Positions 35,890 to 43,670 of a stretch of DNA of 64,000 bases are shown here, one piece after another (the stretch's first letter is position 1; each line of letters begins with the position of its first letter). The notes beneath the pieces are model-generated. The model was not told the DNA's origin. It worked only from the letters and a program-made list of their open reading frames with translations, and did not search any database. The translations under genes and the position numbers were made by a program. Origin of the DNA: Planococcus sp. CPCC 101016 (lineage in GTDB: Bacteria; Bacillota; Bacilli; Bacillales_A; Planococcaceae); contig NZ_VOHB01000002.1 in the NCBI RefSeq assembly GCF_007859295.1, positions 310,001 to 374,000 on the forward strand, in the 5' to 3' direction.

Positions 35890-36759
35890 TTAGTTAGCAG
35901 TAATGGCTCCCACTAGCTGTGTTAATCCTTCTTTTAAAGGAGTCACGGGGCGGCCGAGAAGCTTTTCGAAACCTTGGCTTTCAACGTCCAACGTGCCTTC
36001 ACGAATGCCTTGCTGAATCCCCACAAGCATAGGAAGCAAGAAATCAGGCAACCCTGCTTCTGACATAGTTTTCGAATAAGTTGCATCGTCTACTTGTTGG
36101 ACCGGTACTTCTTTTCCGATTACTTCTCCAAGGACAGCTGCAAATTCAGCTTGTGTGAATAAGTTTCCAGAAAGCTCATAGATGGCGTTTTCGTGTCCCT
36201 CTTCTGTTAACACGGCTGCAGCTGCAGTGGCATAATCCTGCTGCGGTGCCCAGCCGACTTTGCCGTCTTCGGCAGAGGTTAACCAGGGTGCTCCTGCCAA
36301 AACGCCTTGGATACTGGAAGTTTCGTTTTCCAAATACCAATTATTGCGGAGAAACGCATAAGGAATTCCTGTTTTTTGAATCGCTTGCTCTGTTGCACGA
36401 TGCGTCGGCGCCAAGAAATTTTGGCTTTCCTGAGCATTTACGACACTGGTATAGGCGATGAAGGAAACTCCGACCCGTTGTGCAGCAGCGACAGCATTGG
36501 CATGCTGGGGGATGCGGGTTTCATTGTCTCCGTCAGTGGAGACGATTAGCAGGCGGTCGATGCCGACAAACGCTTTATCCAATGTTTCAGGCTCATCGAA
36601 GTTTCCTTGGCGTACGTCGACCCCACGTTCTTTTAATTTCGCAGCTTTTTCAGGATTGCGGACACTCACTGCCAACTGTTCAGCGGGTACAGTTTCCAAT
36701 AATTTGTCGACTATTTTTGAACCTAACTTTCCTGTTGCTCCTGTTACTAATAATTTCAT
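35890..36759 (-). CDS. NmrA-family NAD(P)H:quinone oxidoreductase (QorB/YtfG-like)
   Basis: 289 residues, an atypical short-chain dehydrogenase. TGATGKLGSKIVDKL is the dinucleotide loop, and YTSVVNAQ and AFLRNNWYLEN are typical of the QorB/YtfG group, which reduces quinones with NADPH. GGAGGAATCAATC precedes the ATG. It is divergent from an Rrf2-type regulator and its promoter (TTGACA-17-TATCAT on the minus strand, 36830-36858) is overlaid by repeated 19-bp sites, so it is most likely the regulator's target. Confidence 0.9.
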   Translation of the reverse strand: MKLLVTGATGKLGSKIVDKLLETVPAEQLAVSVRNPEKAAKLKERGVDVRQGNFDEPETLDKAFVGIDRLLIVSTDGDNETRIPQHANAVAAAQRVGVSFIAYTSVVNAQESQNFLAPTHRATEQAIQKTGIPYAFLRNNWYLENETSSIQGVLAGAPWLTSAEDGKVGWAPQQDYATAAAAVLTEEGHENAIYELSGNLFTQAEFAAVLGEVIGKEVPVQQVDDATYSKTMSEAGLPDFLLPMLVGIQQGIREGTLDVESQGFEKLLGRPVTPLKEGLTQLVGAITAN

Positions 36760-36803
36760 GATTGATTCCTCCGTTTTCTATAAATTAATGGGATTGTTTA
36801 ACC

Positions 36804-36929
36804 TGTATTCAATACTGATACATGTACTCATGATAGATACTTCTTTTGTGGTTGTCAACGAATCCGAAACTGCATTTTTTATTTTTACTGGATTTTGAGG
36901 TATACTAACTTGTAATCAGGTTAGATACA
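36804..36929. promoter_or_regulatory. Three copies of a 19-bp operator in the divergent promoter region
   Basis: TGTAnTCA-N5-GATACw occurs at 36804-36822, 36823-36841 and 36911-36929. The first two abut exactly. The second covers the -10 box of the NmrA-like gene (TATCAT, 36830-36835 minus strand; its -35 TTGACA is 36853-36858). The third lies just before the Rrf2 gene, next to TATACT at 36901. Confidence 0.7.
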
Positions 36930-36977
36930 GGGGTAACGACAGCTATCGAATCATAACTAATGAGGCAGGTGAATAAA

Positions 36978-37415
36978 ATGTCCATCAGCAGTCGTTTTAC
37001 TGTAGGAATTCATATTTTGACCTTGGTCGAGTTAAATAAAGATGGAGTCAGTTCATCAGAATACATTGCTGGCAGTGTCAATACAAATGCGACTTTGATT
37101 CGCAAAATTACCGGGATGTTAAAAAAAGCGGGATTAATCGAAGTGAAGCCCGGCATTGCCGGAGCAAAACTGGCAATGAAGCCTTCGGAAATTGCGTTGC
37201 TGGATGTCTATAAGGCAGTAGATGTGGTCCAGGAGCAGGAACTGTTCAGTGTACACGACAACCCAAATCCGGATTGTCCAGTCGGCAGAAATATCCAGGA
37301 TTCGGTTCTGCCAATATTGTCTGCTGCCCAACTGGCATTGGAGAAGGTATTAGGTACCGTTACAATTGAAGACATTCTTCAGGATATTGCGGTGAAAGAA
37401 GATAGAGAGAACTAA
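36978..37415 (+). CDS. Rrf2-family regulator (YwnA-like)
   Basis: 145 residues. The N-terminal winged helix includes RFTVGIHILTLVEL and NATLIRKITGMLKKAGLIE. It lacks the three-Cys iron-sulfur cluster of IscR/NsrR; a single Cys lies in NPDCPVGRNI. In this subgroup a lone Cys often senses electrophiles or oxidants, which would suit control of a quinone reductase, though that is inference. The ATG at 36978 has AGGCAGGTGA upstream and is preferred to that at 36960. It probably binds the three 19-bp sites in the divergent region and represses both genes. Confidence 0.85.
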   Translation: MSISSRFTVGIHILTLVELNKDGVSSSEYIAGSVNTNATLIRKITGMLKKAGLIEVKPGIAGAKLAMKPSEIALLDVYKAVDVVQEQELFSVHDNPNPDCPVGRNIQDSVLPILSAAQLALEKVLGTVTIEDILQDIAVKEDREN

Positions 37416-37421
37416 TTCGAG

Positions 37422-37450
37422 GAAAGCATTCCGCTAGAGGGGTGCTTTTT
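37422..37450 (+). terminator. Rho-independent terminator
   Basis: AAGCATTCC pairs with GGGGTGCTT (two G-U pairs), 6-base loop, T-run. Confidence 0.75.
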
Positions 37451-37550
37451 CTATTGGATATATTCTGGCTGAAGCAAAAGCAGATTTTGTTATCTTGGAA
37501 CTTCTATCCTGTCCAACCGTAGAATAAGTAAGGCGTGAGGGGGTGCAGAA

Positions 37551-37922
37551 ATGGGAATTGCCATTGCATGGCTGGTTTTTATTTTCGGTTTTGGTTTTTT
37601 GCGTGTGTTTCTGAGAAAACGTTTCGGCATTGATCAGGAAGAACAAGCGGGAGTTCCTGTCAAACGGTTTGAGCGCTGGAACGGCGCCGTGATGACAATA
37701 GTAATAATTACGGCAGCTATATTCCTAGTAGGTTCGCTGGAAGTATTCTTCTTTTCGGTATTTTGGATTTTCTTCATAGGAAGTGGTGTGCAAATTTATC
37801 TGGAGTGGAAATACCTGAGAGGGTCACGCAAGTATCAGGCATCGATTGTTTACTTTACCGTTACAGCGCTGGCGCTCATTATTTTTATCACTTTTGTCAG
37901 ATTACAAACAGGGGTGCTTTAA
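37551..37922 (+). CDS. DUF4181-type membrane protein 1
   Basis: 123 residues with four hydrophobic segments and the conserved patches FLRKRFGID, VKRFERWNG and YLEWKYLRGSRKYQAS typical of DUF4181 proteins of Bacillales. Function unknown. GAGGGGGTG precedes the ATG. It is followed 48 bases later by a paralogue. Confidence 0.75.
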   Translation: MGIAIAWLVFIFGFGFLRVFLRKRFGIDQEEQAGVPVKRFERWNGAVMTIVIITAAIFLVGSLEVFFFSVFWIFFIGSGVQIYLEWKYLRGSRKYQASIVYFTVTALALIIFITFVRLQTGVL

Positions 37923-37970
37923 ACTTTTAAATCAATAAATGCAGCACAGCCGTTTGGGGGAGTATGAGAC

Positions 37971-38345
37971 ATGGAGATTTTGATTTTGATAGGATTTTTT
38001 ATTGGCATGTTAGTAATTGTGGGACTGCTAAGTAAACTGGAAAAAATGTATGGAGTAAATCGAAAAGAAGCCGGAAAGCCGTTGAAGAAAATTGAGCGAC
38101 TAGCAGGTTGGATTTGCGGGCTCGGTTTGATTCTAATTATTTTTTTGGCGATTAACGGAGTGATGATCAACTACCTGGTAATTGTGTTAGTTGCCGGCAT
38201 ACTGTCATTGTTGCAGACTTTGGTCGAATGGAGATACGTTAGGAATCCACGACGCTCTCTTATCAGTTTGATGTTAACGGTCGGCTTCCTCTTATCCATA
38301 TTGGGTCTGGTAGAAATGGCGGAGTGGGTTTCGCTAAATTTGTAA
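37971..38345 (+). CDS. DUF4181-type membrane protein 2
   Basis: 124 residues, four hydrophobic segments. KMYGVNRKEAGKPLKKIERLAG and LVEWRYVRNPRRSLIS match its upstream neighbour block for block, so the pair arose by tandem duplication and is probably co-transcribed. Function unknown. GGGGGAG precedes the ATG. Confidence 0.75.
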   Translation: MEILILIGFFIGMLVIVGLLSKLEKMYGVNRKEAGKPLKKIERLAGWICGLGLILIIFLAINGVMINYLVIVLVAGILSLLQTLVEWRYVRNPRRSLISLMLTVGFLLSILGLVEMAEWVSLNL

Positions 38346-38403
38346 AAAGATAGTTGGCTAATGGTTCTTAGCTCGTTAACAGCTGGAATTTTATTTAAGA
38401 AAT

Positions 38404-38436
38404 TGCAAAAAAGCATTTCTTCAATGGAATGCCTTT
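38404..38436 (+). terminator. Weak terminator
   Basis: AAAAAGCATTTC pairs with GGAATGCCTTTT over about seven core pairs and a 6-base loop, followed by TTTT. Confidence 0.45.
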
Positions 38437-38530
38437 TCATCGGTTTCCTTTTCTAGTACAACAGCGCCTTTATCCATTTCGCCATGCATACTAGCTAGCG
38501 GGCCGCACATATTTTTATAAATTTATTTTT

Positions 38531-39133
38531 TTAATTGTTCCGCTTTGTTTTATTGATGAACAGCACCAGCACCGGCCCAAGAATCGGAATCCAGGCAAGT
38601 TTTTTGAGCTTGGCTTCCGGATAGAAACGGTAGACAGCATAGACGGACAAGCCCCATAACACAAACCAGTCGACGGTCATGACAGAGACGAGGCCTGATG
38701 CGAAAAAGGCTTCGCGGTAAGCCGCCAGCGAAAAACCCTGCAGCAGCGTCAAGCCATTGACAGCCCATGACAGCATCAAGAGGATCAGCCAGAACCGGGA
38801 ACCCAGAAAACGGACGAGCCAATTGGGCGTCCGCAGCCCTCTTTCAGCTTTCCGGTCGCCGAATGCGAAATATGGCAGCAGCGAGAAAGCCCCCACGCCA
38901 AAAGACAGCAAAGCAAACGGCCAAGCCGGCCATTTCTGCCGGTCATTCAGCAGCAGCAAAGTCAAAAACACCATTGGAAACAAGCCAAGCGAATTGAAGA
39001 CAGCGAGCACCAGCGGATCGATTTCTCCCAGATTGCCGCTGAATATATTTGATAAGACGGGATCAGTTTCGTCGCCGGGTGCCAGGAACACAGCATAGCC
39101 GATCAGCAGCAGCCAAATAATGAAAAAGATCAC
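38531..39133 (-). CDS. Membrane protein, unknown function
   Basis: 200 residues from the GTG at 39133, which has GGGGG seven bases upstream; a GTG at 39139 is less well spaced. About six hydrophobic segments are visible, with LLNDRQKWPAWPFAL and YFAFGDRKAERGLRTPNWL as landmarks and a Lys-rich end. I do not recognise the family securely. It is a lone gene. Confidence 0.65.
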   Translation of the reverse strand: MIFFIIWLLLIGYAVFLAPGDETDPVLSNIFSGNLGEIDPLVLAVFNSLGLFPMVFLTLLLLNDRQKWPAWPFALLSFGVGAFSLLPYFAFGDRKAERGLRTPNWLVRFLGSRFWLILLMLSWAVNGLTLLQGFSLAAYREAFFASGLVSVMTVDWFVLWGLSVYAVYRFYPEAKLKKLAWIPILGPVLVLFINKTKRNN

Positions 39134-39269
39134 GGTCACTCCCCCTTTTTTCTATTACAATATATTTCCGTGTTTTTTGGTTGAATCTGTACTTTTGCTC
39201 GAATTTATATGCTTTGCAGAAAAAGGAAATCTGCTATTTTAGAAGCACTATATTTGCCCAACTGCCTAA

Positions 39270-40253
39270 TTATTTGTCTTCTAAGAGGGCACAAGAACTT
39301 CTTTCTGCAATTACAGGTGTCAGCGTCTGGGTAAGTGGAACAGAATCAGGATTTTTTATGTAGCTGATTAAGGTTTGAACCATACAATGGGCAATTTTTT
39401 CTACGGGAACGCCAACACTTGTTAACGGAATTTCCATATTTTCCATTTGAGGGATATTATCGTAGCTGATTACTGAAATGTCATTAGGGATATTAAATTT
39501 TTCTTGTCGTAATGCTCTCACAATCCCCGCACTAATATCATAGCTCGCCCCAATTATTGCAGTAGGCCTATAAGAAGAATTAATGAGGTGGTTAGTTGCC
39601 ATATAACCATCATACCAATTTAAACCTGCTGTATTAAAGAGACTGTTTTCAGAATCAAGATTGAAATTTTTCATTGCTTTTTGAAAGCCGCTATACTTTT
39701 CTAGCTGACGCTCATCAAGAGGTGACAAGTCCCCGATATAAGCTATTCTTTTATGACCTAAATCATATAAATATTTTACAGCACTATGCATTGCTTCTTG
39801 GTAATTTACATCAACTACGGGAAAGGGCTTATCCTTGCTGACCCCGTAAGTAAGAGCCGGTAAAGAAAAGCTTTCGGGCATGCTATCTAAATATTCATTA
39901 AAAATAATTACTCCGTCAACTTGAAAGCGCTTAAACATTTCAAGTGAAGTTTGAAGAGAATTTACTGAGAGAATCATTGAATATGAATTCTTTGAGATTT
40001 CTTCATTTATTTTTGTTACCAATGCAGAAGGTGCAACTCGCTCTAATGTTGGCCATATTAAACCGATGACTTTTGATTCTTTTGAAACAAGCCGTTGAGC
40101 GGCATAATTTGGTTCGTAGCCCATTTCTTTAGCTAATTTTATTATCTTCTCTTTTGTTTTAGGTTTAACTAGCGAACTGTCGTTTAATGCCTTTGAGACG
40201 GTCGAGTAACTTACTCCAGCAATAAGAGCAAGATCTTTTATAGTTACAGACAT
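39270..40253 (-). CDS. LacI-family regulator
   Basis: 327 residues. The N-terminal LacI helix-turn-helix (IKDLALIAGVSYSTVSKALND) and hinge (NYAAQRLVSKES) are intact, followed by a periplasmic-binding-protein-like sensor domain. It is divergent from the TRAP transporter, GH31 and uxaC genes and is presumably their repressor. The perfect 18-bp palindrome with a central CG at 40435 lies just past the TRAP promoter and is its likely operator. GGGGGA precedes the ATG. Its inducer is likely a uronate or uronide, by context. Confidence 0.9.
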   Translation of the reverse strand: MSVTIKDLALIAGVSYSTVSKALNDSSLVKPKTKEKIIKLAKEMGYEPNYAAQRLVSKESKVIGLIWPTLERVAPSALVTKINEEISKNSYSMILSVNSLQTSLEMFKRFQVDGVIIFNEYLDSMPESFSLPALTYGVSKDKPFPVVDVNYQEAMHSAVKYLYDLGHKRIAYIGDLSPLDERQLEKYSGFQKAMKNFNLDSENSLFNTAGLNWYDGYMATNHLINSSYRPTAIIGASYDISAGIVRALRQEKFNIPNDISVISYDNIPQMENMEIPLTSVGVPVEKIAHCMVQTLISYIKNPDSVPLTQTLTPVIAERSSCALLEDK

Positions 40254-40396
40254 ATATAATCCCCCGTTAATTTAAGTACTTTAAATTTTGATTTTAGAAA
40301 TGCCCACCACATTAGCTTACAAAATAAATACAAAGAAAAGTTATTTCGTTATCTAAATTTAGATTTATGAAAAGAGAGAAATTTCAAATAATAAGC

Positions 40397-40452
40397 TTGA
40401 TTAATTAATTATAATACTTTATGATAAAAATTGTAATAACAACGTTGTTATT
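40397..40452 (+). promoter_or_regulatory. Promoter and LacI-type operator of the TRAP/GH31/uxaC operon
   Basis: TTGATT (40397-40402), 17 bp, TATGAT (40420-40425). The perfect palindrome AATAACAACGTTGTTATT (40435-40452) starts near the expected transcription start. Perfect symmetry with a central CG is the usual LacI-family operator form. Confidence 0.75.
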
Positions 40453-40499
40453 TTGTTGTTGTTTTGAATTTAATTCAAATTTTTATATTTTTCTACAAA

Positions 40500-40514
40500 A
40501 TGAAAGCGTTTGCT
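40500..40514 (+). promoter_or_regulatory. cre site for CcpA
   Basis: ATGAAAGCGTTTGCT fits WTGNAANCGNWNNCW at every fixed position. It lies about 75 bases past the -10 box, a position where CcpA blocks elongation. Confidence 0.65.
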
Positions 40515-40666
40515 GTTAGTGGAATATTAATTTTTATGGGAAGGAGAACTGCTCGAATATTACTTAGTAACTTAAGTATGCAAATTTCAATTAAAAGAAG
40601 AGGCAAATTAATAGCTTAGCAAGATCTGAATATTAGAATGCGTTATATAAAAAGGAGGAATTTAAT

Positions 40667-41698
40667 ATGAAATTCAAAAAAGGATTTTCTTTAATATCAG
40701 TAGGTTTAAGTTCTTTATTACTGCTAGCAGCTTGTGGGAATGATGAAAGTACGTCAAGCAGCAATGCTGAAGGCGAAACAGAACCAGTTTCTCTTCGACT
40801 GGCACATAACCAAGGGGAAGATCATCCTATTCATACTTCATTGGTTGAATTGACAGAAGTAGCTTCAGAAAAGTCGAGTGACAGTGTAGATATCGAATTA
40901 TTCCCGAACGGACAATTAGGGGATGAGCGGGGTGTTATTGAGCTTGTAAAATCTGGAACATTGGATATGGCGAAGGTTAGTGCGAGCGCTTTAGAATCTT
41001 TTGATAGCAACTACGCAATTTTTTCACTTCCTTATGTATTCCAGAGTGAAGAACATTATTTCAATGTGATGGACAACAGCGAAGCTGTACAGGAAATTTT
41101 TCAAAATACACGAGATGAAGGATTCTTTTCAGTTGGTTGGTATACAGGAGGACAACGCAGTATTTATACTGCCGATAAAGAAGTGGCATCTCCTGCAGAT
41201 TTGAACGGCATGAAAATCCGAGTACAGGAAAGTCCAACCTCGATTTCAATGATTGAAGCAATGGGAGGAGCTCCGACTCCGATGTCCTTTGGTGAAGTAT
41301 ATACATCTCTTCAGCAAGGAGTCATTGATGGAGCGGAAAACAATGAAACTGGTTTAACAAGTAATAAGCACGGTGAAGTTGCTAAAGCATACTCATATAC
41401 GGAGCACCAATACGTACCAGATGTGTTGATTGTAAGTACGAGCATGTGGGACGGTTTATCGGAAGAGCAACAGCAAGCAATTACAGATGCGGCAGTTGAA
41501 TCTTCAGAAAGCCATAAACAAGTGTGGGCTGAAGCCATTGAAACGGCAATTACAGATGCAGAAGAAATGGGAGTCACTTTCTATGAAATTGACAAACAGC
41601 CGTTCATCGATGCTGCAACACCTCTCCACGAAACTTACCAGTCAGAAAATGAAGACAGCAAACGTTACTTTGAAGATTTCCAAAGCTATAACGAGTAA
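40667..41698 (+). CDS. TRAP transporter solute-binding lipoprotein (DctP family)
   Basis: 343 residues. A signal peptide ends in LLAAC (Cys23), giving a lipid-anchored receptor. LAHNQGEDHPIHTSL, FPNGQLGDERGVIELVKSG, the DLNGMKIRVQESP block with its conserved Arg, and GEVYTSLQQGVIDGAEN are hallmarks of the DctP family. It captures a carboxylated substrate outside the cell. AAAGGAGGA precedes the ATG. The downstream glycosidase and uronate isomerase point to a uronate or an acidic oligosaccharide as ligand. Confidence 0.95.
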   Translation: MKFKKGFSLISVGLSSLLLLAACGNDESTSSSNAEGETEPVSLRLAHNQGEDHPIHTSLVELTEVASEKSSDSVDIELFPNGQLGDERGVIELVKSGTLDMAKVSASALESFDSNYAIFSLPYVFQSEEHYFNVMDNSEAVQEIFQNTRDEGFFSVGWYTGGQRSIYTADKEVASPADLNGMKIRVQESPTSISMIEAMGGAPTPMSFGEVYTSLQQGVIDGAENNETGLTSNKHGEVAKAYSYTEHQYVPDVLIVSTSMWDGLSEEQQQAITDAAVESSESHKQVWAEAIETAITDAEEMGVTFYEIDKQPFIDAATPLHETYQSENEDSKRYFEDFQSYNE

Positions 41699-41783
41699 GA
41701 AATGAAAAAGGGGTCTCAACTTTTGGCAAGAAACCCTTGCTCTAGTGAGGCCCTTAATTTATTCAGGAATGGAGAGAATCCCA

Positions 41784-42293
41784 ATGAGAGATATTGTGGA
41801 TCGAATAACAGCATTTTTGACATGTTCCTTGATGGCGGCAATGGTCATAGTGGCATGCTGGCAAGTTTTTACACGATTCGTATTAAATGCGCCCAGCACA
41901 CTATCCGAAGAATTTCTGCGCTACTCTTTAATTTGGCTCACAATGCTTGGTTCTGCTTATGCATATGGGAAGAAAAAGCATTTAGCGGTAGTATTTATTG
42001 CGCGTAAAATACCGAAAAAATATAAATTTTATGTTGATATGCTCGTTGAACTAATAGTACTGGCGTTCATCCTGGTTATTTTACTTTATGGTGGCACCCA
42101 AGCTTATCAGAATTCAGTAGGGCAAGTTTCTTCCGCGTTGAATATGCCAACGCAATACTTGTATTTGAGTGTAATTGTTTCGGGGATATTATTTTTGTTT
42201 TATGCAGTTATACATATCGTCGAGCATTTCCATAATAATAGAAAAATGAAAAATGTGAAGCCCAAATTTGAACCTGATGAAATTCTAGAATGA
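41784..42293 (+). CDS. TRAP transporter small permease (DctQ family)
   Basis: 169 residues with four membrane segments. FVLNAPSTLSEEFLRYSLIWLTMLGSAYAYGKKKH carries the conserved Glu and Trp region of DctQ (landmarks within about 33-67). It joins the large permease in the membrane. The ATG at 41784 follows GGAGAG by seven bases; an upstream GTG at 41745 lacks a site. Its stop lies 13 bases before the start of the large permease. Confidence 0.9.
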   Translation: MRDIVDRITAFLTCSLMAAMVIVACWQVFTRFVLNAPSTLSEEFLRYSLIWLTMLGSAYAYGKKKHLAVVFIARKIPKKYKFYVDMLVELIVLAFILVILLYGGTQAYQNSVGQVSSALNMPTQYLYLSVIVSGILFLFYAVIHIVEHFHNNRKMKNVKPKFEPDEILE

Positions 42294-42306
42294 GGAAGTG
42301 GACTTT

Positions 42307-43602
42307 ATGGCATTACAAGCAGGAATCGTTTTAGCGATTGTATTTGCATTGATGCTCGTTATTAGTGTACCAATTTCAGTGAGTATAATCATCGCTTCGT
42401 TAGCTGCAATATTAATCGTTTTACCGTTAGACATGGCTATATTTACAGCCAGCCAGAAGCTCGTTACAGGACTTGATAGTTTTACCTTATTGGCAGTTCC
42501 TTTCTTCATTTTGGCAGGCATTCTAATGAATAATGGGGGCGTTGCTGAACGACTGATCAATTTTGCGAAAGTTCTTGTCGGGCGGACACCAGGAGCATTA
42601 GCTCATACAAATGTATTGGGTAATACCTTGTTCGGTTCTCTATCGGGTTCATCGGTTGCTGCAGCAGCAGCAATTGGTGGCGTTATGGGACCATTGCAAA
42701 AAAAAGAAGGATATGATCCAAAATTTTCAGCAGCGGTCAATGTGGCATCTGCACCAATTGGGTTGATTATTCCTCCAAGTGGAACCTTGATTATCTATTC
42801 ACTTGTCAGTGGTGGAACATCTGTTGCAGCTCTTTTTGTTGCAGGATACCTGCCTGGGATATTATGGGCTATTGCTTGTATGGTTGTCGCATTCATCATA
42901 GCGAAAAAAAGGAATTATCCAACCTCAGAGAGAGTCAGCGTAAAGGTGGCTCTTAAAACATTCTTTGATGCTATTCCTAGCCTCATGTTAATTGTGATTG
43001 TGATTGGAGGAATTCTTGCAGGTATTTTTACTGCAACAGAAGCAGCGGCAGTTGCTGTTGCCTATACATTAATTCTAGCCTTAGCTTATAAAGCTGTTAA
43101 ATTAAAGCACCTTCCCAGAATTATTATGGAAGCGGTGGAAATCACTGCAGTCATCATGTTGCTAGTATCAGCTTCGGCAGTCATGTCTTGGGTTATGGCT
43201 TTTACCGGAATTCCGTCTGCTATCAGTGATCTCATAATGGGAATTTCAGATAATCCGATTATCTTGCTGCTGATTTTAAATGTGTTCTTATTATTGATTG
43301 GAACTTTTATGGATATCACGCCGGCCGTTTTGATATTCACACCTATATTTCTGCCAATCGTGGTAGGTTTCGATATGGATCCAATTCATTTTGGGATCAT
43401 GATGGTAATGAATTTGAGTATTGGTAATATAACTCCTCCAGTAGGCAGTGCATTATTTGTAGGGTCCAGCATAGCGAATTTGGATATCGAGGATGTTATA
43501 AAACCTCTTGTTCCGTTTTATATAGCGATTATTGTTGTGCTTCTTCTGGTTACTTATATCCCAGCTATCAGTATGCTATTGCCAAACTTGCTTGGTTACT
43601 AA
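42307..43602 (+). CDS. TRAP transporter large permease (DctM family)
   Basis: 431 residues with about twelve membrane segments. FFILAGILMNNGGVAERLINFA, GSLSGSSVAAAAAIGGVM, IPPSGTLIIYS and GNITPPVGSALFVG are the conserved DctM signatures. It is the ion-coupled translocation subunit. GAGGAAGTG precedes the ATG at 42307. The three TRAP genes are contiguous and lead directly into the GH31 gene. Confidence 0.95.
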   Translation: MALQAGIVLAIVFALMLVISVPISVSIIIASLAAILIVLPLDMAIFTASQKLVTGLDSFTLLAVPFFILAGILMNNGGVAERLINFAKVLVGRTPGALAHTNVLGNTLFGSLSGSSVAAAAAIGGVMGPLQKKEGYDPKFSAAVNVASAPIGLIIPPSGTLIIYSLVSGGTSVAALFVAGYLPGILWAIACMVVAFIIAKKRNYPTSERVSVKVALKTFFDAIPSLMLIVIVIGGILAGIFTATEAAAVAVAYTLILALAYKAVKLKHLPRIIMEAVEITAVIMLLVSASAVMSWVMAFTGIPSAISDLIMGISDNPIILLLILNVFLLLIGTFMDITPAVLIFTPIFLPIVVGFDMDPIHFGIMMVMNLSIGNITPPVGSALFVGSSIANLDIEDVIKPLVPFYIAIIVVLLLVTYIPAISMLLPNLLGY

Positions 43603-43670
43603 AATGATATGCTTCAGATCATGTAAAAATTGCGGCAATTAGCCGTGTACAGTGAAAGGATGAATAATCT

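Larger units (their letters stand above)
40254..40666. other. 413-base control region between LacI and TRAP genes
   Basis: Very AT-rich, no gene. It contains the TRAP promoter, a LacI-type palindrome and a consensus cre site, each listed separately. Confidence 0.7.

Noticed and set aside
41702-42007. A 101-codon frame over the start of the TRAP small permease
   Set aside because: It overlaps the well-supported DctQ frame, which has the membrane pattern and family motifs.
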